DNA from: Magnaporthiopsis rhizophila
Taxonomy: Eukaryota; Ascomycota; Sordariomycetes; Magnaporthales; Magnaporthaceae
Direction of reading: 5' to 3'
DNA length: 64,000 nt
NCBI GenBank assembly: GCA_003049465.1
Contig: PYSS01000130.1
Span: 1 to 64,000, forward strand
Shown here: piece by piece, positions 56,868 to 64,000 of the stretch
Layout: the number at the start of each line of letters is the position of its first letter
Numbering within the stretch: position 1 is the stretch's first letter
Program-made: the position numbers and the translations under genes
The notes under the pieces: generated by a model
Told to the model about the DNA's origin: nothing
Database searches by the model: none
The model's input: only the letters and a program-made list of their open reading frames with translations

Positions 56868-56898
56868 GGGGGGGTGGCCGACAGGGGGTGCACTGACT
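56868..56898 (-). repeat. Right terminal inverted repeat of the Fot1/Pogo element
   Basis: The complete terminal repeat; similarity to the left end may continue inward (GGCCACCT) beyond the gap. It is followed by the TA duplication at 56899-56900. Confidence 0.88.
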
Positions 56899-56900
56899 TA

Positions 56901-57126
56901 AAAGGACCCCTTTGCCAAAGATCGAGGGGATTTTAAAACGTTCCCAAAAGGGTACTAAAATACTTTGCGTCCATGATAAGAGCATGTCATCATATGTGTA
57001 TCTTTGAAACCTGACAGAGGTAAAGGACAGTGTCATTTCGGGAAATGATTGAAAGAAGACCGACCCCAAGAGGCCATGGAAATCAAGCTCGCGTAGGAGA
57101 TTCGGATCAGCCTTGTCCTTGGCAGA
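56901..57126 (-). other. Coding-like fragment abutting the transposon
   Basis: On the - strand this stretch reads as an uninterrupted protein-like frame (for example DFHGLLGSVFFQSFPEM, then YTYDDMLLSWTQSILVPFWERF) up to the transposon end. An acceptor-like AACAG precedes it at about 57127-57131, so it could be an internal exon of a gene. If the transposon and one TA are removed, the frame continues only 13 further codons into 41087-41045 before a stop. The family is not recognised. It may be the end of a host gene hit by the transposon, or chance. Confidence 0.3.
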
Positions 57127-59431
57127 CACCTGTTATCTCATTGACGCAAAGAAGCTAAGGACCTGGTCCGGGCTGAGGGCTACTTTTCTTTCATAAAAAT
57201 ATTAAAAACAGGTAGTCTTCTTCGCTGTTCAAGCAGGCATAGCTTTTGGAAAATTGATATAAAATGAGATATGAACCGGCTACAAGCCTTTCCTCAGCTG
57301 GATGTAATGCTTCAGCATTTGCTTTATCTTCGATGACCGCCCTTCCCAGGTGCAAAAAACAACAACAACAACAACAACAAGAACATAATAAAACTTGTCT
57401 GGGGCAGGCCTCAAAAAAAGCAACTCTCCAAAGATGACTTTCTTTCTTGCCGACACAGCCGCAGCCTCTTCACTTCGAAGCCAAGCGTATCCTCGACTGA
57501 TTCCAAAATGGGAAACTCATCTACATAGATCCGTGTATATACTTGACTAACCCAAGCGGGCATTTCATTCGAGGGTAGAATCGCTCCCAGACTCGAGTGC
57601 GCGATGTCGGGCTTCACCGAGCTCTGCACGCCGCGGACGCCAGAGCTTGTCGCGACGTCGGCAAGAATTTTGGATCCCCGCACGGAGGGCTCGGATACGA
57701 CAACACGTATCGCAAGGGAACGAGCACTGACCACAGCCTATTCTGGTGGTCAAGATGCGGTTACTAATTGTTATCAATCTGCGGATGAGTCGTGCTTAAT
57801 CTATCACCCTTTGGCCGCGAGATTTTAGAGTAATTATTAGAGTTGGCAAGGACAGTCTTTTGTGCCTGGGGCCGCCCTCCAGCGGCAGCGGGCGTCCGCG
57901 GCCTGCTTTTTCTCAACTAGGGCACGACCAGGTCAAAAGATTTGCCTGCCTAGCGCGAGTACTTGCAAGCTATATACGCGTCCCTCCAGGAAATACGAGT
58001 TATTTTGAGGCGTGGCGAGGGTTTGAACCTGGTCAAACTGTCAAAGCGCTCGGGAGTCGAATCCACACGGGATACCGCTCGAAATTTGGACCCCAACGGG
58101 CAGGGCCACGACGATAGCCGTGCAAACAGCCAAATAGGGGAGGCGGTATTCGCCATGCAGACACTGATGGGGCTGGAGAATGGTAGGTAGGGAAGGGACC
58201 AAGGAGGTTGACACGCTTGGAGAAACCTGTGTGTGCCGTCGAGGCGTGGTGATGTATTGATACATCAAGCCGAGGACACAATGATAGAACGCAATAGGCT
58301 TGGTCCGCTCTATTTCACCCAATAAGAGCAGATGGGTTTGTGATTATTACCCGTCGGGCAGTTCTCGGGTGGATGCTGCTGTTGCATCTCGCCTGGCCCA
58401 ACCTTGAAGTGGTAGTGCGTCTGGGGAAACTGGGGTTGACTTCATTTTTGGCCAGGATTTTGGGGGCGATGTTGGGTGTAGTCCGACACCGTGCAGCAAA
58501 GCCAGTCAGTAGCGGTCAGGGTGCGCCCTTACAAACAGCGTCACCAATGTTTGGACTGCAACCTGACTGATCCGGGGCTGACTTCCATATATTTCGTCTC
58601 AGGGCCTAGGCGCGGCCGAAGATGGGCTGCAAGCGCAGTGAAGAAAAGCGAAGGGAACGTGAAATCGTGGCCTACGGAAGGCTTGTGTGCTTTATTCTAC
58701 AACGTGTTATGCGCCTGAAAGATCTCTGAAAGTTAAATAAATTGGCCGACCGACGAGGTAAAAGAAGCGAAGAACAGGCCAAGCAATCTTGACCGGTGCT
58801 TATTGTCTTTTGCGGCTCTTCCAGCATATGCCAATTTGCGGGGGCTTGGACACACGCGTCTCTGGCCGCGGCATGTCCATGTGTCCGCGTAATGCCCATC
58901 TAGAGTCCAGCGGAGATCCCCAGATACTGGCTTGGGTCATGATCCTGATCGCGGGGGCGGCCGTTCTCGCAGGGGGCCTTGCAAGCCACCTGACGGTAAC
59001 CACCATCGCGGTTCAATTTGGTCTCGAATACCTAGTCAATCCTGCTACAAACTACCTAGAACTGCAGAAAGCGAGGCTATCCATGTTGGGAACGCGGACG
59101 GTTCTTGGCATGGGTGCCGCTTCGCCGTTTCATGGACGACGGACGACGACCTGAGCCCGGGCAGCGCCCTTAACGAACAGGCAGCGGCTGGGAAAGCAGC
59201 AGAACGGCAGGACTGACTCGATGGACTCCCGCAAGATGGTGATATAAAGGGATGCGTTCCCGTCGCCGACATTGGCCCCGGATTTCTGTCTGGCCACCAA
59301 GGAAGCCTTCTCAACCCCCCTGACCTGAGTCGCAGAGCCCAAGCAGCAACAGCAGCAAACACCCAGCTGTTACCTGTCTTTCAAGTCCCATCTTCTCTCG
59401 CAGCTCGTCAGCTCGAGTCTTCACTGCCATC
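57127..59431. other. Unresolved region right of the transposon nest
   Basis: 2.3 kb of normal base composition with no complete gene. Three stretches look coding-like but have no clear gene model. 57411-57734 (-) is a 107-codon open frame containing MPAWVSQVYTRIYVDEF. 57963-58190 (+) contains SQIGEAVFAMQTLMGLENG, ending in a GTAGGT donor-like site. 58930-59060 (+) holds a hydrophobic segment (VMILIAGAAVLAGGLASHL) that could cross a membrane. A CAA microsatellite lies at about 57358-57380. The TATAAAG at 59244-59250 belongs to the tyrosinase promoter. Confidence 0.4.
59244..59250 (+). promoter_or_regulatory. TATA box of the tyrosinase gene
   Basis: TATAAAG sits 188 bases before the ATG at 59432, followed by a CA- and CT-rich leader. 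Confidence 0.5.
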
Positions 59432-60699
59432 ATGCGCGCCTCCTTCTCCATCCTCAGCGCCGCCCTCGCGTCGACGGCGGGCGCGCTCCCCGCGGCTCCC
59501 GTAGCCGCAGCGGCCGCGGCCGCCCAGCCCCAGCTCCTCGAAATGGCACCCTTCATGGACACCGCTGGCTTCCCAACCAGGAACATCATGACGGTCGGGG
59601 AGGCCGTCGCGCTGACCGCCAAGGTCAGGGCCGAGGTGGCCGCCTGGGAGAAGTCGTCGGTCGCGCGCCGCGCCCTCTCTGACGCGGAGGAGGAGTACGC
59701 CGCCGGCCGCGCCGCCAGCACCTGCACGGACCCCGAGGTGCGCGTGGAGTGGCGCCGTCTCCCGCATGAGCACCGCCTCGAGTGGGTCAAGGCCGTCCGC
59801 TGCCTCTACGACCTCCCGCCTCGCGGCGGCTTCCCGCCCCAGATCAAGAACATGGCCGAGAGCATGGTCTACGTCCACATGCAACTCATGGAGAACGTCC
59901 ACCGCGTCGGCCACTTCAACGTCTGGCACCGCCTCTTCCTCTGGTACTACCAGGAGACCCTGCGCGACGAGTGCGGCTACCCGCGCGAGCTGCCCCTGCC
60001 GTGGTGGGACGAGACCAAGGACGCGGGCAGGTTTCACGAAGCCAGCATCTTCGGTCCGGAATACTACGGCGAGGCGCCCATGGTCGTGGTCGACAAGGAC
60101 GGCAACAAGCAAGCTACCTGCGTCAGGACGGGCGTCCTCGCGAACGTCACCCTCAACGTCGGCCCTGTCAAGAACATAACCACGCCGCACTGCCTGGCCC
60201 GCGCCGTCAATGAGACCATGACCGCCCAGACGGGTCAGGCCTTTGTCGACCTCGCCAACTCGTACCCACGCTTCTGGGACATGGCCGTCGCGCAGGAAAG
60301 AGGGCCACACGCCTTTGGGCACAGGGGCCTGGGCCCGATCATGGGCGACATGTGGTCGTCCCCGGGCGATGCCATCTTCTGTAAGTCCTCATATTATCTT
60401 CCTCCCTCCCGCTTTGGCCTACGATCGGCTGCGTCTGTACCATTCTTCTGACAAAAAGAAAACCTCACCATCCAGACATGCACCATACATTTGTGGATCG
60501 CAACTACTGGGCCTGGCAGGAGGCCAACCCGGAGCAGCGCACCTATCAGATCGGTGGGATGAACGCCACGGTTGGCCCCCAGTCGCCCAGCACTCTGGAC
60601 TCTCCCATCCACTTCTTGGGTTTGTTCCCTGAGACCACGATCCGGACTCTGCAGGATACGCAGGGCGGCACTCCCTTCTGCTACGTCTACGACTACTGA
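59432..60699 (+). CDS. Secreted tyrosinase, two exons
   Basis: Exons are 59432-60380 and 60476-60699; the 95-bp intron has a GTAAGT donor, CTGAC branch and CCAG acceptor. The product is 390 residues, normal for short secreted fungal tyrosinases. A signal peptide (1-19) is followed by an Ala/Pro-rich start. The type-3 copper site is complete. Copper A uses His149, His157 and His166 in the VHMQLMENVH and FNVWHRLFLWYYQ segments. Copper B uses His293 and His297 (HAFGH) and a His in the MHHTFVDRNYWAWQ segment that the splice junction completes. Such enzymes oxidise mono- and diphenols to quinones outside the cell. Several N-glycosylation sequons are present. There is no long C-terminal lid domain like that of the large latent tyrosinases. 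Confidence 0.92.
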
Positions 60700-62390
60700 A
60701 GGGTCGTGGACCGCCGACCTGCTTGGCGCTGTATGTACAGTTGATACCTAGCGTGTACTGGAGGACGCTGGCGTTGTTTGGATATGTTTGGCTTTTGGGG
60801 CGCACGGAAATCCTGAGTCCGTTCCTACCTAGCACTGGAGCGGCTCTCCCAAATTATTATGTATTTCGATCTGCTTTAGGATACCTCTAATTAACGACTA
60901 CCATGTTCTAATGCCCGCTTTGCCCGTCGGTGGAATGATGGGAGCTACCGGTATTTTACAATAAGAGCATGGCCTTGTCGGCAAAAGACCCAGCAATTAT
61001 AGCCGGTGGCAAACCCTGGGGCCTGTCACTCCCTGATAATCACTTCCGGTCGGATGGGATGCTTGACCTTCGGACGTCGTGAAGAGGGTTCAGCTAGCAG
61101 ATCCTGTAAGCTCGTGCCACCCAAATGAAGTAAGTCGTATAGAAGCAACGAAAGGAAGGAGTTGAGAAAAAGTCGGCAAGACCAAAACTCATCTGTGGAT
61201 TTGCACGATCACACGGCGTGGAAGGGTCGAGCTCCGGCGCCCCCTTCCTGCACTCGGGCGGCTCGACAAAGAGCCCCAGACAACCGGCCAGCAGCCGCTC
61301 GTGGTTCAGGGGCGTGCTCAGGGCGTTCATCCGGCCCACGTTGTCCCCGAGGTCCTTCACGAGCCACACCACGTCGGGCGGGTCTTCCGGGGCGTGGGCC
61401 ATGCAGCGGCAATTGTGAGGTGCATGCTGGTGTCGAACTGCGCGGTCAGGAGGTGTCCGCCGTGCATGGGCGGCATCGGGGGCCCGGCTCCTGGGGCTGG
61501 TCAGAATGGGCGGGAAGTGCGGCTCGACCCTCGTGGTTACGGCCGACATGATCTAGGTGGTTACGTCGTGAAAGAGGCCAGGATGCTGGGAGAGTCTTGA
61601 CTTGGCGAGGATGAATGGGAGCGTCATCTTCTCACATGAGCGGCTTGTTACAGGTTCGTTTTCCAACTGCAGTTGCCAGCCACGTGCTTGGGCCCCTCTG
61701 GGACTTCCTCGGTAGCGTTGAGGAAGACCGTCCCAGCCAGGCGCAAATTGTTCCTAGCGGTGGCATGGGGTGTGAGCTAGAGGACAACAGCCGCCGTGCG
61801 GGCTGGACGAACCGGGGGGCAGAGCCGTGGCTTTCCAGGTCTGCGATATAGCCAAGCGGCTTCGGCATCGCGCCGAGCTCTTCTTTCTTGGGGGCCACCG
61901 TTCTGCAAGGCCAAATTCCGCAATCTGCAAAAACAAGAAAGAAAGGAGTGCGTTAGTGCTAGTCCAAATGTCGAGTGTTGGAAGCTGGAAGTTGCCCACC
62001 TGTAGCTTTGGCGTAATTGTGTGATTCCGCCCGTCACCCTGGCTCACTAAGGACTGTAGATGAATATTAGTAGGTGCCCTATGCGGAAACGGGAAGACAA
62101 AGGGGAAAAGAATATGAACAAAGAAGGGGTACAATAAGTACAGATCATTAACCGCGTCGGTGTCAAGATGAACAAAGGAGGACGGCTTATCCCCAGGCTG
62201 GCGGTGGTCGTAGTCGGGCTGTGCGCCAGGCTGTTCTCGGAGGTGCTCGTGGGCGGAGTGCTTCAGAGGAGGATACCCCATCTCAATGGCACCCATGAGT
62301 ACTATTGTGGCATCAAAAAGCAGTTAGCCGGGGCCTCGTAAATCGTCGAGGTAACGAGAACGCGAGCAGGGGCAGACGGAAAGCAGGAGC
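60700..62390. other. Unresolved region with coding-like fragment on the - strand
   Basis: The stretch 61195-61552 (-) reads as protein in pieces: an ATG-led start with VEPHFPPILTSP, then a segment GGHLLTAQFDTSMHLTIAAA in another frame, then WLVKDLGDNVGRMNALSTPL and LGLFVEPPECRKGAP back in the first frame. The pieces are high in G+C at third positions, like real genes here, but they need frame changes without good splice sites. This suggests a decayed gene or one with unrecognised introns. The rest, 61600-62390, shows nothing convincing. The family is not recognised. Confidence 0.35.
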
Positions 62391-63460
62391 TTACAGAATT
62401 TCCAAAGATGCGATAGCAGTTATGGGGACACATCCTCGGCGAGCTGAGCGATGAATCTGCCCATATCGCCGAATTTGCTGTCCTCGAGGGATAGCATATC
62501 TTGGTCTACCTCTGCGGCGTCGAGGTCGAGAGCCGGGATGGTTTATGGCAGAGAGAGTCCGAAAATCTCGTGGGGGAGAGAACAGTTGCACAGTGTGCTC
62601 GGCTCTGGAAAGATACTGCATAAAAACCGGGTTAGAGACAACAGAAGTTGTCAGAAAGGGGTCATGGCGTACACGCAAGGCGGATTTCTCCATGGGAAAT
62701 GATGTGCTGTTGTTCGCGTGCAGGTTGAACTTGGTCACCAACCTGGATCTTGCCGGCCGCGTTCTTGGTCCTGAACAGGGCAACCAGTTAGAAGACGCCG
62801 TGACCCAGCAGCCTCCCGAACTTCACGCCCGCCTTGTACAGCACTTGGGTATTGTCATTCACCAAGGCCGTTACTTGCGCGGCCTGTGCGGCTGTTTTGA
62901 ACGGCGCGACTCCGGGCTGGAGCTTCCTGAAGGGAGGCCCGGCACCTTTCCTCCTCGCTTCTTTATGCTCTCGGTACAGGCCCAAGGCCGCTCATTATGT
63001 TCGCAATCGGCCGCGACGGGGACGTTGATCCGGTTCGAAAGTACTCTGTAGCGGGTTGCCTTGGGCGTAGCTGACCGGGCTTGAGGAAGCGTTTGGGGCG
63101 AGCAGCAGCTGGTGGCCGCATCTGTGCCGGCGGAGGAAGCTCTGCCGAAGCAGGGATTAGCTCGCCCCGAGGATATCGCTGCTACTGCACATGATTGGCG
63201 GCCGTGTACGACATCTCTCGCGTTACCAGAGGACGAGCGGAGGAGGCAGCGGTAGACCAGTCTTTGGAGCGGGTGGTGGCAGGGCTTTGGGAGGAGAAGA
63301 TGGCACGGTTTGCCGGGGTAGAGGGAGCCCAGCGGGAGGATGGCTGCCCCTGGGTCGTACCCCGGGGCGCAGGATCTACCGCCCGAGTAGGACAGTGGCA
63401 GCTTCTCTCCGAAGAGAATCTCTCGAGCGCGTAGTGCGATAGCAGTACTCGATCAGCCAC
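62391..63460 (-). pseudogene. Probable decayed or multi-exon gene, family unknown
   Basis: Reading the - strand from 63460, a Ser/Thr/Ala-rich frame is followed by a Pro-rich segment (ELIPASAELPPPAQMRPP, then FLKPGQLRPRQ) reaching NIMSGLG at about 62980. One base over in frame, it continues as LYREHKEARRKGAGPPFRKL, then FKTAAQAAQVTALVNDNTQV and YKAGVKFGRLLGHGVF, up to a stop at 62788. Further down, 62425-62530 contains DAAEVDQDMLSLEDSKFGDM followed by RFIAQLAEDVSP and a stop. The pieces look genuinely protein-like but are separated by frame changes and stops. Introns could explain some breaks, but clear donor and acceptor pairs were not found. No function is assigned. Confidence 0.3.
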
Positions 63461-64000
63461 CTCGTGCCCTGGCGCTGGTGCCCCTCACGGGATCCTGAGC
63501 TCGTTGCTCAGCACCTCCGCGGGCAGTGCCTCTCTTTGTGCCGCCTCGACCGCCAGCGTCTCGCCCGCTCTGGTCGGCCTCGGAGGTGCCATTCCCCTTT
63601 TTCAACGTCTCTGTTCTTGCTTAGGGTCGCAGGAGCAGTTGAGTATCGTAAATTTTACCAATGAGACACGACACAAGACGTCAGGGAGACAAGTCTAGAT
63701 TTGGGAGATGCTAAAAAGTCGGGCGGGACATTGCGCTTCTGTAGCTCAAGGCGAGGGATCCATGAACCAAAAGCAGCGGGTGGTGGATGCAAAAACAAAA
63801 AATATAAAGAGAATAGTTGGGCCCCGTTGTCAAACAAGTCGTATACATGCAGAAATCCTTCGAGTTCTTCTGGATGTGTTGAGAGGCTCGACAAACACTG
63901 CGGTCAACAGAAGAGCCACAGATGAAAGAAACATGGGCCAGAAGGAGGTTCGGTGTCATCGCCGCCCACAGAACAAGGTCCAGTCGGTCAAGCAGGCTGC
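63461..64000. other. Right end of window, no gene supported
   Basis: Only short overlapping frames are seen. A gene could run off the right edge, but nothing recognisable is present. Confidence 0.4.

Larger units (their letters stand above)
41088..56898 (+). mobile_element. Fot1/Pogo-type DNA transposon, outer layer of a nest
   Basis: The ends are 31-bp terminal inverted repeats (41088-41118 and 56868-56898) differing at one base (A/G at position 2), flanked by TA on both sides (41086-41087 and 56899-56900), as for Tc1/mariner Fot1-like elements whose termini begin AGTCA. The remaining own sequence is 41088-42020 plus 56430-56898, about 1.3-1.4 kb. Transposase remnants on the + strand include an ENMYNID block near 41455, matching the region of the first catalytic Asp of Pogo/Fot transposases. 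A basic C-terminal stretch also remains (IRQLKAELEVQRPYKKKR near 56595-56650). Stops interrupt both. The N-terminal DNA-binding region has no room, so the copy was probably internally deleted before or after the Gypsy insertion. An 80-base N run follows the left repeat. Confidence 0.8.

Overview
The window is nuclear DNA of a filamentous ascomycete, most likely a Sordariomycete. Genes carry short introns (about 50 to 220 bp) with GTAAGT/GTATGT-type donors, CTGAC/CTAAC branch sites and YAG acceptors. Several products are typical fungal proteins (Clr5-domain protein, Dbp7, Esf2, secreted tyrosinase, GH128 glucanase). One block is extremely AT-rich and looks mutated by repeat-induced point mutation (RIP). 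No bacterial, tRNA, rRNA or CRISPR features were seen.

Layout. 1-4 kb: two secreted-protein genes, a GH128 family glycoside hydrolase (1661) and a 143-residue cysteine-containing protein (3443). 4.7-12 kb: DBP7 helicase (+) and a 1200-residue PPR protein (-). 14.8-17.3 kb: phosphomevalonate kinase ERG8 (+, 2 exons) converging on a 124-residue protein with a CRIB-like motif (-, 3 exons). 18.8-24.3 kb: aldehyde dehydrogenase (-, 3 exons), divergent from ESF2 (+), which converges on NMD3 (-, 2 exons). 25-28.3 kb: three small secreted-protein genes in a row. 30.2-32.1 kb: Clr5-domain protein (-, 2 exons). 33.9 kb: unrecognised conserved-looking protein. 36.3-40 kb: copper amine oxidase (+, 3 exons) converging on a TauD/JLP1-type dioxygenase (-, 3 exons) that carries a frameshift. 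41.1-56.9 kb: transposon nest. 59.4-60.7 kb: secreted tyrosinase. 61-64 kb: coding-like fragments that do not resolve into an intact gene.

The transposon nest is the most striking structure. A Fot1/Pogo-type DNA transposon (41088-56898, TA duplication) was hit by a Ty3/Gypsy retrotransposon on the + strand (42021-56424, CCGGC duplication). That was in turn hit by a second copy of the same family on the - strand (44530-51805, ATTAT duplication). All three layers have matching termini and target duplications, and the coding parts are full of stops and transition mutations.

By function the window holds three ribosome-biogenesis factors (Dbp7, Esf2, Nmd3), a mevalonate-pathway enzyme, an oxidative amine/sulfonate catabolism pair, and a set of secreted proteins. 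I see no single biosynthetic cluster. Gene models were assembled by hand from reading frames and splice signals; exon borders stated without reservation are those where frame, splice sites and family conservation agree.
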